Source: MGML01 sp034416335
Lineage (GTDB): Bacteria > Chloroflexota > Dehalococcoidia > Dehalococcoidales > UBA2162
Length of the DNA stretch: 64,000 nt
Assembly (NCBI GenBank): GCA_034416335.1
Contig: DAOULV010000001.1
Coordinates: forward strand, 1 to 64,000
Direction: 5' to 3'
A model generated the notes under the pieces. That model made no database searches. It saw nothing but the letters and a program-made list of their open reading frames with translations, and was not told the DNA's origin. Both the position numbers and the translations under genes were made by a program. The first letter of the stretch is position 1. Each line of letters starts with the position of its first letter. Positions 1 to 8,948 of the stretch are shown piece by piece.

Positions 1-122
1 GTTTCACCCCTCTCTCTTATTTACTCCCCCTTTCTGGCCAGGAAAGTCTTCCGGTCACCTTCGATGGTACTGGCCGGAAAGGGGGCAGGGGGTAAGGTGT
101 ATAGAAACAACCAGATGCAAAC
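1..122. repeat. Dispersed two-hairpin repeat, copy 1 (left end cut by window)
   Basis: This non-coding stretch is nearly identical to 12478-12602. It contains the right arm of a GC-rich hairpin followed by T residues (7-20), then a long imperfect palindrome whose arms are CCCCCTTTCTGGCCAG (27-42) and CTGGCCGGAAAGGGGG (70-85), then a conserved tail ending near ATGCAAA. Relative to copy 2 the stem shows a compensated change (GGCC/GGCC here, GACC/GGTC there), which suggests the RNA or DNA fold is under selection. It lies ahead of the response regulator gene. Whether it is a mobile miniature element or a structured RNA cannot be decided from two copies. Confidence 0.75.
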
Positions 123-276
123 GGCAACCATTACTTCCGGTATTGATACTTTCGACTCACCGAGGTTGATACTTAAAGCTATAAAAAACTATACTAACAT
201 TTGGTATAATGCTCCGAGTTGATATACTCATGTGTGGTAATAACGCTGCTGCCCTTATGGCCTGGAACAGAAACCT

Positions 277-657
277 ATGCAACAGGAAACAAGCCGAAAA
301 AAAACAATTCTCGTAGTAGATGACGAACCTCGTCTGGTACTGATGATTCAGAGGACTCTCCTGGATGAAGGGTATGAAGTATTCACAGCAGGTGACGGAG
401 AACTGGCTCTCTCGCTTGTAAAAGAACATAATCCCGACCTGATATTACTGGATATTATGATGCCCGGACATGATGGGATATTCACCCTCGAAAGAATTCG
501 GGAAATTTCTTCTGCACCGGTAATTATGATAACCGGGGCGCGAGATGAAAAATTACTCGAAAGAACCCTGGACAGCGGTGCGGATGACTTTCTCAGGAAA
601 CCCTTCAGGACTAACGAACTAATCGCGCGGATTCAGGCTAAATTCAGAAGACTTTAG
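277..657 (+). CDS. Receiver-only response regulator (CheY-like)
   Basis: A 126-residue single receiver domain with no output domain. The acidic pair D15/D16, the phosphoacceptor D59 in the LLDIMMPG motif, T86 and K108 of the KPF motif are all present, so it should accept phosphoryl groups. It would signal by protein-protein contact or as a phosphorelay intermediate. The gene is convergent with a PAS-containing histidine kinase ending 36 bases away, a natural though unproven partner. A TATAAT hexamer at 205-210 is a possible promoter -10; a clear -35 is not seen. The ATG at 277 is the only start that keeps the complete first beta strand. Confidence 0.93.
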   Translation: MQQETSRKKTILVVDDEPRLVLMIQRTLLDEGYEVFTAGDGELALSLVKEHNPDLILLDIMMPGHDGIFTLERIREISSAPVIMITGARDEKLLERTLDSGADDFLRKPFRTNELIARIQAKFRRL

Positions 658-693
658 TCTGCACGGGATTTCAGAACTGGGATACCTGTCCCT

Positions 694-2772
694 TTAATGC
701 CTCCGGTACACCGGCAGTTCGACAATAAAAACAGCCCCGCCATTTTTTGAGTTCTCAGCCCATATCCTGCCTTTATGCTCGGTTACTATCCCGTGACATA
801 TGCTGAGGCCGAGTCCGGTGCCTTTTCCTACTTCCTTGGTAGTAAAAAACGGATTGAAGATACGCTCCGTGTTCTCCCTGGGAATACCCGGACCGTCATC
901 GGTAAAAGAAATGCGGACCGAATCGTCCGAATTCTTCGTTGCGATAGTCAATACTCCCTTCCCGTGGGTTTCAGCCATAAAGTACTCTGCGTTGATGATA
1001 ATATTTATGAAGACCTGCTGCAGTTGAAATTCATTCGCCATCACGCGGGACAAATCGGTAGCGAGGTTGGTAATCGTCTCGATACCCCTGCTCTCCTGTT
1101 CGTACCTGCGCAGTTCGAGGGTTTTTTCGATGATGTTATTGACATTTACCGGCTGTTTTTCATCTGGTTGTTCCCGGGCGAATGTAAGAAGATTGTCGAT
1201 TATTTTTGAAGCTCGCTCTACCTCGCTGCTGATGACACTGAGGTCGCTGGTTGTCTCCGGATCGTGCTCTTTCTTGAGTAGAAGTTCCGAATACCCTTTA
1301 ACGATTGTAAGTGGATTGTTCATCTCATGTGCCACCCCCGCGGTCAACTCCCCTATCGATGCCAGTCTGTCCTGAGCTATCAACTGCGACTGCATCCTGT
1401 TACGCTCCGTAACATCCCTGACGAATACGAACATTCTCTCACCGCCTATGGTAAGATAATTGGCACTGACTTCCACGTCGATTATTGTGCCGTCTTTACA
1501 GCGGTGGCGTGTCTCGAACCTTTCCTGGCCGATTTTTTTAATCCTTTCTATGCGGCTGATTGTTTCTTCCGGAACCTCAATTGCTTCGATATCCATGATA
1601 CGCATATTCAGCAGTTCTTCGAGGCCGTATCCCACCATTTTACAGTAAGCCTCGTTTACATCCAGGAAACGACCGCCCATATCGGTTATCCAGAAGCCGT
1701 CAACCATTGTCCGTATAATAATCCTGTACTCCAGTTCCTGGCGCTTACGCTCCGTGATATCGCGAAAAAGTATCAGCCATCCTACCTGTTGACGCTGGTC
1801 ATCATGCATCGGAATGTTCCGGGTCTCATATATCCGCACTTCACCGGAAACGGTTAATGACAATTCGATGTCGCCAGGATCTTTTCTTTCCAGTAACTCA
1901 AGTAAACCCGATAGTTGAGAAATATCATCGATTTTTCGTCCAATGACGCTTTCACTTATCCCGAAAATTCCCAGAGCTGCGAGATTCGCTTCCAGTAAAC
2001 TGTTCTGCATATCGATAGCAATAACACCCTCGCTTAGCTGCTGGACCAGGAATTTACGCGCGAAGGGTATCGCCGTAAAAAGTTGAAAACGCATCAGACC
2101 GAAGACGATGGCGGTACCGGATATTGCAAAAGCAACCGGGGTCAGGTCTTTACGGGGGATAGGTAAGAGATTGAAAACATATATGATATTCCAGATAAGG
2201 GGAACACTTACTGCAACCAGTAATGAAACGACCTGTCCTTTGTATAAATTCACGCCGGTAAAAAGCTGCCTTATCAGTATAACCGCCCCGGATATAATCA
2301 AAATATAGTTGTAGGCCATCGCTATCCAGAAAAATGTCCCGTAAGTCTTGGTTGTTACGGTAAAGGGCCCCGATCCGACAAGATGCTCGTTGGACCACAT
2401 GAGATGATGCCAATTATTACTCCAGACAAGGATTATTGTCGCCAGGGGTATTATGCAGAACGACAGCACCTTCGAGGGCGTTCTTAATTTATCGCCGGTG
2501 GTATAGTGAACGGCAAAAATAAACCAGGCAACCGGTACGCTCATCGAACCTATGTAACCTACGTTGTTAAATAACAACTGCCGTTCGAGTGTCTGGCTGT
2601 TGGCTTCCAGGAAAAAACCAAGCGTCCAGATAAAAGTCGAGAAGGCCAGTGCTATCATCGCTTTCGTTCCGGGAGCCTGGCGGCGCTGCCACGTTAAGAC
2701 GATAACCAGCAGCGAAGTCAAAAGCGATAAGACCATCGCTACATAGTAGAATATCAAGTATGGGTCGTTCAT
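694..2772 (-). CDS. Membrane sensor histidine kinase (7TM sensor, PAS x2, HisKA, HATPase)
   Basis: A 692-residue kinase. Residues 1-230 hold about seven hydrophobic helices resembling the N-terminal 7TM region of histidine kinases. Two PAS domains follow (about 240-340 and 345-457, each ending in an F/V-RD-I/V-TER signature). HisKA carries the phosphorylatable H482 in GVAHEMNNPL. The ATPase domain has the N box (N590/N594), the DDGPGIP G1 box (625-631) and GTGLGLS (651-657). All catalytic motifs are intact, so it is predicted to be active. The 7TM part could bind a small ligand in or near the membrane, and the PAS domains could sense redox or small molecules; neither ligand is evident. It converges on the receiver gene at 277-657. 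Confidence 0.93.
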   Translation of the reverse strand: MNDPYLIFYYVAMVLSLLTSLLVIVLTWQRRQAPGTKAMIALAFSTFIWTLGFFLEANSQTLERQLLFNNVGYIGSMSVPVAWFIFAVHYTTGDKLRTPSKVLSFCIIPLATIILVWSNNWHHLMWSNEHLVGSGPFTVTTKTYGTFFWIAMAYNYILIISGAVILIRQLFTGVNLYKGQVVSLLVAVSVPLIWNIIYVFNLLPIPRKDLTPVAFAISGTAIVFGLMRFQLFTAIPFARKFLVQQLSEGVIAIDMQNSLLEANLAALGIFGISESVIGRKIDDISQLSGLLELLERKDPGDIELSLTVSGEVRIYETRNIPMHDDQRQQVGWLILFRDITERKRQELEYRIIIRTMVDGFWITDMGGRFLDVNEAYCKMVGYGLEELLNMRIMDIEAIEVPEETISRIERIKKIGQERFETRHRCKDGTIIDVEVSANYLTIGGERMFVFVRDVTERNRMQSQLIAQDRLASIGELTAGVAHEMNNPLTIVKGYSELLLKKEHDPETTSDLSVISSEVERASKIIDNLLTFAREQPDEKQPVNVNNIIEKTLELRRYEQESRGIETITNLATDLSRVMANEFQLQQVFINIIINAEYFMAETHGKGVLTIATKNSDDSVRISFTDDGPGIPRENTERIFNPFFTTKEVGKGTGLGLSICHGIVTEHKGRIWAENSKNGGAVFIVELPVYRRH

Positions 2773-2917
2773 ATCGTCTCCCGCCCGTCGAAAATTATAA
2801 TATTATTAGTTTGATTCCTGTGATTAGCCTGAGTCCGTTTTACCGGAGTATATATAGATACCAGTATAAAGAATAACCGGAATGAATTCTAGACGCTGTA
2901 TTATTCCAGGCGAATTG

Positions 2918-4168
2918 CTACTCCCGTGAATTCTCCGGCTGAAGTATAACGACCAGAAATGTTATGACTATCATCGCCGCCGCTGCCAGTATGAAAGCTA
3001 TTGAATAACTCCCTCTGGTATCGTATATGAAACCTCCGACTAACGGTCCGACAGCGGCGCCCAGACCCCACCCTACCTCCAGCAGTCCCAGTATCGTACC
3101 GAGTCGTTTCAACCCGAAGGTATCTCCGAGCAAAGCTGTTACTCCCGAGAACAGCCCCCCGTTTGCCAGACCGTAGACAACGGCAAACAGGTAAAACATC
3201 CATAGTTCCTGCGCCCATATCAGCCAGACCATGGCTCCCGATTGTACCAGAGTGGAAATAATCGCCACTTTCTTTCTACCTGCTCTATCGGCAACGACAC
3301 CCAGTCCTATCATCCCTATCATCCTTGCTGCGCCCATCAGACTGATGACTGTCGCGGCATCGCCAGCTGATATACCCACATCGGTAATGTGCGGAACGAT
3401 ATGCGTCAGTATCATCGACATGCAAAATGAGAAAAACATCCATATACCGGCAACGGTCCAGAATCCACGTGTTTTCAGGGTATCTGCCAGCGAACCTTCC
3501 GGTTTCTCGGGCGTTATAGCCTCTGTCCGGGTTATCACCGTTTCATGAGTCACCGGTTGTACTCCGTCCGGTAAAACACCGATTTCTCCCGGCTCCTTTT
3601 TCAGCAGGCGGGAAAGAGGAAGAACGACCGCCCACGTAATCAGACCGAGAACCAGATAAGCTGTTTTCCAGTTGAACCTGGCTATAAGAAAGGTCGAGAG
3701 AGGTGCCATTATCATCGTACCGATTCCCTCACCCGAGCCGGAAACCCCCACGGCAAGACCGCGTTTCTTATCGAACCATCTCGAAACGGTGGAGACGGAT
3801 ACGGCGTATATTGCTCCGGTGCCGATAATCAGCAGAACACCGTAAGTAAGAAAAAGCTGCCAGACAGCGTTTGTCCGGCTGGTAAGTACGAGACTGAGTC
3901 CGGTAATAAGCCCCATAAAGAAAAGGACTTTCCTCGGACCGTACCTGTCCAGCGCCCAGCCACCGGCAAACGCCGTCAACGGGAGCAGGACCATCGAGAC
4001 CGAAGAAATCGCCGATGTAACGGTGCGGGTTAATTCGAATTCTGCTTCGATTGATTTAAAAAAGATGGTGAAAGAAGACATGATGCCCATCAGAACGACC
4101 TGTATCAATAGAAAAACAATTACCACCACCCAGCCGTAAAATATGCCGTTTTTCAATTTCACAGGCAC
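2918..4168 (-). CDS. MFS transporter (oxalate/formate or monocarboxylate-type)
   Basis: A 416-residue protein with about 12 predicted membrane helices. The MFS signature loop GWALDRYGPRK lies at 70-80 between helices 2 and 3, and a related GVVADRAGRKK loop falls in the second half, reflecting the 6+6 duplication. The N-terminal YGWVVV segment and overall pattern resemble the oxalate:formate antiporter and monocarboxylate carriers, but substrate cannot be assigned. The gene stands alone, with spacers on both sides and no enzyme partner. The 5' side carries a strong hairpin at 4233-4263. Confidence 0.88.
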   Translation of the reverse strand: MPVKLKNGIFYGWVVVIVFLLIQVVLMGIMSSFTIFFKSIEAEFELTRTVTSAISSVSMVLLPLTAFAGGWALDRYGPRKVLFFMGLITGLSLVLTSRTNAVWQLFLTYGVLLIIGTGAIYAVSVSTVSRWFDKKRGLAVGVSGSGEGIGTMIMAPLSTFLIARFNWKTAYLVLGLITWAVVLPLSRLLKKEPGEIGVLPDGVQPVTHETVITRTEAITPEKPEGSLADTLKTRGFWTVAGIWMFFSFCMSMILTHIVPHITDVGISAGDAATVISLMGAARMIGMIGLGVVADRAGRKKVAIISTLVQSGAMVWLIWAQELWMFYLFAVVYGLANGGLFSGVTALLGDTFGLKRLGTILGLLEVGWGLGAAVGPLVGGFIYDTRGSYSIAFILAAAAMIVITFLVVILQPENSRE

Positions 4169-4232
4169 TGATAAATTCCTCCGGACAGTAAAACCGGCAA
4201 TATATTATTGCCGATCCTCCTTACCATTATTA

Positions 4233-4263
4233 AGGGGGAGGATTAAATCCTCCCCCTGATTTT
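4233..4263. terminator. Strong hairpin, possible bidirectional terminator
   Basis: A 12-bp perfect stem (AGGGGGAGGATT / AATCCTCCCCCT) with almost no loop, followed on the + strand by GATTTT. It sits 57 bases past the stop of the lipoprotein gene and upstream of the MFS gene, both on the minus strand. It probably ends the lipoprotein transcript, although the T tract on that strand is poor. It may also belong to the palindromic repeat families of this chromosome. Confidence 0.5.
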
Positions 4264-4320
4264 ATCACAAGACCGACCGGTTAAATATCAGGATTCCGGT
4301 ATTTGCGATATGTCGAAATC

Positions 4321-5370
4321 CTAGGGTGCCTCATCGGGAAATTCTCCCCATCCCGGAAATTCGAAGTCTTCCGGTAACTCTCCATCGGAAGGGAGAGACG
4401 GGATAAACGGAATTCCCGTACCGTCTGCCATCGAGCCGGCTATCTCTGCAAGTTCCGCCAGTGATATCTCGTAATTCAGATATACGCGCGAACCGCCGGT
4501 GGTTATTTTTATTCGGTCCAGAAGCTCGGCCATCTCCTCGTCCTGGCTCATCATTTCGAAAAAGCCGATCATGGTATCTATCGATTCCGCCGCTTTCGGG
4601 GCGGATTCCGCTGGGGAAAATTCGATATTTACGTTAACCGTCAGCGCCTGGGTTCCCAGGTCGGCCGCCAGGCCCAGCGACTGCATATCCTCGAACGCTT
4701 CGAACCCTACCGGCATCATTTCTCCTCCCGGTTGTTCGGCGAAGGTTTCCTTCGTTTCCTGGGGGATGTGCATGGCAAGCTTGATCATTACATCTCCCAG
4801 GTCGTTGTAAGTATCCAGTACCGTGCCGCTCAGGGGACCTATATTCTCTTCAATTACGTCGATGCAGTCCTTAACGGCCTGGATCGAGCCTATAATCATC
4901 ATAGTATTACTGATACGCACGGCTGCAAAGTTACTATCATCATCTATGTATACAGTGATTTTACAATATAGTTCTTCGGTAAACGTATGCCCGGTATTTT
5001 TTTCAATCCTGTCTATAACATCCCTGTCCGCGAAATTTCCGGTCATAATAAATCCGGCATATTCCGGCGCTTCAAGTGACTGTTCTTTACCGAATATTAC
5101 AGCCTCAGAGATATCATTCATATCGATACCCGTTTCGTCCAGGAATTGTTCCTTTATCTCATCGAACTGCCGGGTAGCATTTTCACTTCCTTGCAGTTCT
5201 GCGTACAACTGCCAGTTTCTTAAAGCTTCGCTTACCTTCATTCCTGCTACGATTTCGGCACCCTCCGGTACAATTTCTATCGCCTCGTATTGAATACCCC
5301 CTCCGCAGCTTGCCGCCGGCATCAACATTGTTGCTGACATCAGGCATACCAGAATCAGTTTTTTTATCAT
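4321..5370 (-). CDS. Lipoprotein of unknown function
   Basis: A 349-residue protein starting MIKKLILVCLMSATMLMP with a lipobox-like AASC about 22 residues in, so it is predicted to be an exported lipoprotein. I chose the ATG at 5370 because GGAGG lies 7 bases upstream; the reading frame extends 14 codons further without a ribosome site. The mature part is acidic and globular with no membrane helix and a proline- and acid-rich C-terminus. The pattern of two repeated alpha/beta segments recalls DUF3352-type proteins, but I am not confident. Neighbours give no functional hint. Confidence 0.75.
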   Translation of the reverse strand: MIKKLILVCLMSATMLMPAASCGGGIQYEAIEIVPEGAEIVAGMKVSEALRNWQLYAELQGSENATRQFDEIKEQFLDETGIDMNDISEAVIFGKEQSLEAPEYAGFIMTGNFADRDVIDRIEKNTGHTFTEELYCKITVYIDDDSNFAAVRISNTMMIIGSIQAVKDCIDVIEENIGPLSGTVLDTYNDLGDVMIKLAMHIPQETKETFAEQPGGEMMPVGFEAFEDMQSLGLAADLGTQALTVNVNIEFSPAESAPKAAESIDTMIGFFEMMSQDEEMAELLDRIKITTGGSRVYLNYEISLAELAEIAGSMADGTGIPFIPSLPSDGELPEDFEFPGWGEFPDEAP

Positions 5371-5514
5371 GGCTTTTCCTCCAGTTAAACCGGTTACAAC
5401 AGAGTATATCATACAGGTACGTTATCGGAAACAGAAAATGTCTAAATCTTCTTAGCTTTCGGGCTCATTCCCGGATATGCTCCGGCAGAGATTAGACTGT
5501 ACTCTAAGAAACAG

Positions 5515-6747
5515 CTACTCGTTTTCTCCGGATATCAGTTTCTCACCGTACTCGAGAAGTATTTCAGCTCGTTCGGGAGAGAAATTAGCTTCGAGGTATG
5601 CCTTGAGTGCTTCTAGCGGCGCTACTTCCTCGACCGACTCCCCTCCCAGTCTGATCCGGCTCTCGCGTGATATATCCTTGGATACGGTCGAATAATACGC
5701 ACCTTTCAGGGCTTCGCGTATTTCAGCGTCCCTTATCTGCCCCTCTGCTTCCTCGGGGAGGCTTATCTGCAGTCTGACGACAGAGTTGTTTACTGCGTCT
5801 TCAGCCCTGTGAATCTCTTCCAGAATAGTAGCGGTAGGGTCTTCATCCTCCGGTTGTATATCGACATCAATGGTTCGGAATGTGCGTCCGGTCACCTGAT
5901 GAAACTGATATGATGCCCTTCTTTTATCCGACTCTGGTTCCTGTTCGATATCAACGACATAGAAGCCCTTTTCATCCTTCTCCTCGCCGAAGTCGACCCT
6001 CTCCAGGCTCCCGGAGTATATCACGGGAGGATTCTCGGAAAGTACCTGGTGTTTGTGGATATGACCCAGTGCGATATAGTCAAAGGCAGGATTGGCAATG
6101 TTGCTTATCAGGAGGAAATGCTCCTGTCCTATCGCCATCAGCCTCTCCGAACCTATTGTCGCACTGGCTACTCCGACGTGGGCTGCCAGGACCGATGGTA
6201 ATGCCGGGTCCAGTTCCGCGGCATGGGCCCTGATTATATTCGATAGCGCCTGCTGCATTCTTTCATTAATCTGTTCGAAGTTCAGGTTCTTTGTTTCTTC
6301 CCGGCTTAAAAGGACGCTCCGCCGCAGCCAGGGCAGCGATGCAACCTGTATGGGACCGCTCTTTGTCTCTATCCGGTATACGTCGGGGCGATTTGATACG
6401 TAGACGTTTTTGACTGCCAGTGTATCGAATATCTCGGTGGCAGTCGCCTTCCCCACCGCATTCGGCAGGTCATGGTTCCCCGTTACCATGAATATGGGAA
6501 CGTTATTTGTAACCAGGCGGTTGATACGCCTGGCGAATTCTCTCTGCTGCGTCTGGCTCGGATCACGGCTTTTATAGGCATCACCGCAGAATATTACTAT
6601 ATCGACGGCATTATCTATGGCATAGTCGACAACCTGGTCCAGGGCGTTTAGAAAGTCCAGCAGCCGCGACGATATGCCGGTTGTCGAGTCGACTCGTCCG
6701 TAACTCTCTACTCCCAGATGAAGGTCGGCAAAGTGGATTATTTTCAT
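5515..6747 (-). CDS. sbcD: Mre11/SbcD-family DNA exonuclease
   Basis: A 410-residue calcineurin-like phosphoesterase. Metal-binding motifs are in order: D8-x-H10 in FADLHLG, GD (55-56), GNHD (90-93), a downstream AAHVG and LGHIHKH. The arrangement and length match the Mre11/SbcD nuclease of double-strand-break processing. The C-terminal part (about 290-410) would be the capping and SbcC-contacting region. The usual partner ATPase gene sbcC is not adjacent: the next gene downstream is an unrelated lipoprotein. SbcC is therefore either elsewhere or replaced. The gene has its own spacer from the downstream end of the selenoprotein operon. Confidence 0.9.
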   Translation of the reverse strand: MKIIHFADLHLGVESYGRVDSTTGISSRLLDFLNALDQVVDYAIDNAVDIVIFCGDAYKSRDPSQTQQREFARRINRLVTNNVPIFMVTGNHDLPNAVGKATATEIFDTLAVKNVYVSNRPDVYRIETKSGPIQVASLPWLRRSVLLSREETKNLNFEQINERMQQALSNIIRAHAAELDPALPSVLAAHVGVASATIGSERLMAIGQEHFLLISNIANPAFDYIALGHIHKHQVLSENPPVIYSGSLERVDFGEEKDEKGFYVVDIEQEPESDKRRASYQFHQVTGRTFRTIDVDIQPEDEDPTATILEEIHRAEDAVNNSVVRLQISLPEEAEGQIRDAEIREALKGAYYSTVSKDISRESRIRLGGESVEEVAPLEALKAYLEANFSPERAEILLEYGEKLISGENE

Positions 6748-6800
6748 ACTCTATTATAATAACCGAAAAACCCGACGCCTTAAACTCAAGATATTACTCG

Positions 6801-7535
6801 TCAATCACTTATGGCAGCCTTCAAAAAAGCGGTAATAATCGGGTGAGGTTTGTTTTCCTCGGACGCAAGCTGGGGCACGAAACCGGTAACCATGTAAAAT
6901 CGGTGACCGGGCAGTTCTACAATCCTGGCTCCTCCATCCTCTGTCACCCCGCTGACTCTGAGCCCGCTCGATTCAAGTCTTTCCCGGTATTCGGGATTCA
7001 GTTCGTAATTGCAGGTGAACGGCTCATCGACATCCAACTTCTTATAGATGTCGTAAGCCATTGTGTCCCGGCTCAACCGAATTTGCAGCTTGCCCCATAA
7101 CCTGGGTGCGCCGTCGGGTCGGTTTTCGACCGGACACGATGCAAGGATAAACAGCGGGTTGGTCGCATCGGGGTCCAGTTCCAGGTGTCCGGCATCTTCG
7201 ATTCCAGTTACGTTCCTTGCGTACTCTAACAGAGCGTGCTGAAACCCCCCTCAGGTTCCGATAAACGGTTTACCTGTCTCCCGGGCAATCCTGATTGCTG
7301 ATAGCGCACCCTCGGCACTCCGGTACGGACTGCCCGAAGACGCCCAATAGGCATCGAAGTCCTTCAGCTTTTCCATGCCCTCAGGCGTAAGAAAGGACTC
7401 AGTCGGCAGCCAGGTTACATCCGCTTCCACCGATAGAACATCTGCCGATTGTTCTATAGCTGAATTAGTTACCGGATGTGAAATTTTCCCGGCATCATAA
7501 TCGCCGATTATACCTATTCTGACTGTCCGATCCAT
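6801..7535 (-). CDS. CTP synthase C-terminal-like (seleno)protein with in-frame TGA
   Basis: Read through one TGA (7253-7251), this is a continuous 244-residue class I glutamine-amidotransferase-like domain resembling the C-terminal half of CTP synthase. The TGA is codon 95, exactly where the nucleophile Cys of the motif GTCGGFQH belongs (…PFIGT-TGA-GGFQHALLEYARN…). No other stop or shift occurs. The usual downstream catalytic motif TQFHPE reads TGFVPQ, so the His and Glu of the triad are lost, and an ordinary glutaminase is unlikely. A SECIS-like hairpin starts just after the TGA. I recall that NCBI annotates a 'CTP synthase C-terminal region-related (seleno)protein' family, which fits. It is the last gene of the four-HAD operon. 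The alternative is a pseudogene with a Cys-to-stop mutation. Confidence 0.8.
7214..7244 (-). promoter_or_regulatory. SECIS-like hairpin downstream of the in-frame TGA
   Basis: On the mRNA, 20 nt after the UGA, GCUCU pairs with AGAGU around a GUU loop (7235-7223), with further weak pairing below across a small internal loop (to 7244/7214). A short upper stem, a tiny loop beginning with G, and a 16-37 nt distance from UGA are the features I recall for bacterial selenocysteine insertion elements. A 5-bp stem alone can occur by chance; its weight comes from its position. Confidence 0.5.
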
Positions 7536-7560
7536 TACCAGCCTCCCTGTGTTATATTAA

Positions 7561-8256
7561 TCACTGTGCCAGATTCAGCACTTCATCCAATGAGGAAATC
7601 ACCGGACCATCCCACTCATCCCCTTCGAAGTCAACTCTGTGAGTGCCGGGACTGTCTTCTGTGGGATCAATTACCAGTACGGGGTGCATGCCGGCTGCCG
7701 CTGCCCCGGTAAGTTCATTGCTGCTGCCGTCGCCGACGTACAGGCAGTCTCCAGGTTTCACGCCCAGCCTGTCCACAGCAAGGTTATAAATCCGGGGGTC
7801 TGGTTTCTTTATTCCTTCCACGCAGGAAAATACAGTTATGTCAAATAATCGACCGAAAGGCGTATCCGGCCAGATGTTCGGGACCTCCGAAGAGCAGTCG
7901 GATATCAGGCCGATTTTCATACCCTGTCCTTTCAGCGTTGAAAGCATCTCTATAACGCCGGGTAACGGCACCATGGTGTCCCTGGTCAACGCATATCGAA
8001 TCCGGGCAGCTTCCGCTGCTTTGGCGGCACTGACTGCCGCACCGAGTTCCCTGCATACATGTTCGACGTTTTCTTCGGGCGTTTTCAGTTCACCGATACA
8101 GCGCATATTGAACGTACCGTACCACAACCGGATAAATTCTTCCTTTGGCACGGAAAGGATTTCAGCCATCTGCTCAAGAGTTCCTTCATGCTGCTGGACC
8201 GTGAAATTCTTCACCAGCGTCCCGAACAAGTCGAATATAACTGCCTTATACTTCAC
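7561..8256 (-). CDS. HAD-family hydrolase, DxFGT type (fourth of four)
   Basis: A 231-residue HAD protein with motif I FDLFGTL, the motif II Ser in GLISDC, the motif III Lys in GIKKPDPRIY and motif IV VGDGSSNEL. The nucleophile Asp is present, but the second Asp of the phosphatase motif DxDxT is replaced by Phe, a trait of haloacid dehalogenases and phosphonatases rather than typical phosphatases. It starts with GTG at 8256, overlapping the previous gene by GTGA, so translation is coupled. It is a close paralogue of the genes at 8253 and 9667. The TGA-recoded gene starts 25 bases beyond its stop. Confidence 0.88.
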   Translation of the reverse strand: MKYKAVIFDLFGTLVKNFTVQQHEGTLEQMAEILSVPKEEFIRLWYGTFNMRCIGELKTPEENVEHVCRELGAAVSAAKAAEAARIRYALTRDTMVPLPGVIEMLSTLKGQGMKIGLISDCSSEVPNIWPDTPFGRLFDITVFSCVEGIKKPDPRIYNLAVDRLGVKPGDCLYVGDGSSNELTGAAAAGMHPVLVIDPTEDSPGTHRVDFEGDEWDGPVISSLDEVLNLAQ

Positions 8257-8948
8257 TGTTCTTCCACCAGGGATAATACTTCAGTCAATGAACCGATAAC
8301 GGGGCCATCCCACTCCTGCCGGTTATAAACGTACAGGGCGGATTCCTTTTCATAATCGACCCGAATCATAACAGGCTGCATTCCCATCTCCAGCGCTCCC
8401 GAAAGCTCGTTGCTGTCACCGTCACCGACATACATGCAGTCTTCCGCCCTGACACCAAGCCCGTCTATCACCAGTTTGTATATTCCCGGGTCTGGTTTTC
8501 TAAGCCCGGTAGAACAGGAAAGGATGGTAACATCAAACAGGGATGAGATTGGAATGCTGTCCCAGAGTTCTGCGGTGACGGGTGAACAGTTACTTAACAG
8601 GGCTGTTTTCAGCCCCTTATTTCGCAGTTGTTCCAGCACATATCCCGCATCACTCCGCGGCGTCATTTCTCTTTTAACGAACTTATGCCTGATATCCTTC
8701 GCATTGTCCAGTCGCTCGTCACTAACCTGAATATTCAGCCTCTCGCATATATTTTTCATCACTGCCCTGGTTGTCGGGAAAACACCCGTATTACGGTCGA
8801 AGCCGGTCTCATACCAGACCCGCCTGAAATCATCATAGGGAGTCCCGAGAGCTAAAGCGGTACGTTTGAGCGACTCTTCATAACCTTCAACCGTGATACT
8901 GTCGACAAGCGTTCCGAACAGGTCGAATATCACCGCTTTACATTTCAT
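8253..8948 (-). CDS. HAD-family hydrolase, DxFGT type (third of four)
   Basis: A 231-residue protein with motif I FDLFGTL, the motif II Ser in ALLSNC, the motif III Lys in GLRKPDPGIY and motif IV VGDGDSNEL. As in its neighbours, the +2 Asp of DxDxT is Phe. I place the start at the ATG at 8948, which overlaps the upstream stop as ATGA and gives the canonical MKCKAVIF beginning; the frame stays open 11 codons further without need. It shares a C-terminal (E)WDGPVI-S-L motif with the HADs at 7561 and 9667, so the three arose by duplication. Confidence 0.88.
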   Translation of the reverse strand: MKCKAVIFDLFGTLVDSITVEGYEESLKRTALALGTPYDDFRRVWYETGFDRNTGVFPTTRAVMKNICERLNIQVSDERLDNAKDIRHKFVKREMTPRSDAGYVLEQLRNKGLKTALLSNCSPVTAELWDSIPISSLFDVTILSCSTGLRKPDPGIYKLVIDGLGVRAEDCMYVGDGDSNELSGALEMGMQPVMIRVDYEKESALYVYNRQEWDGPVIGSLTEVLSLVEEQ

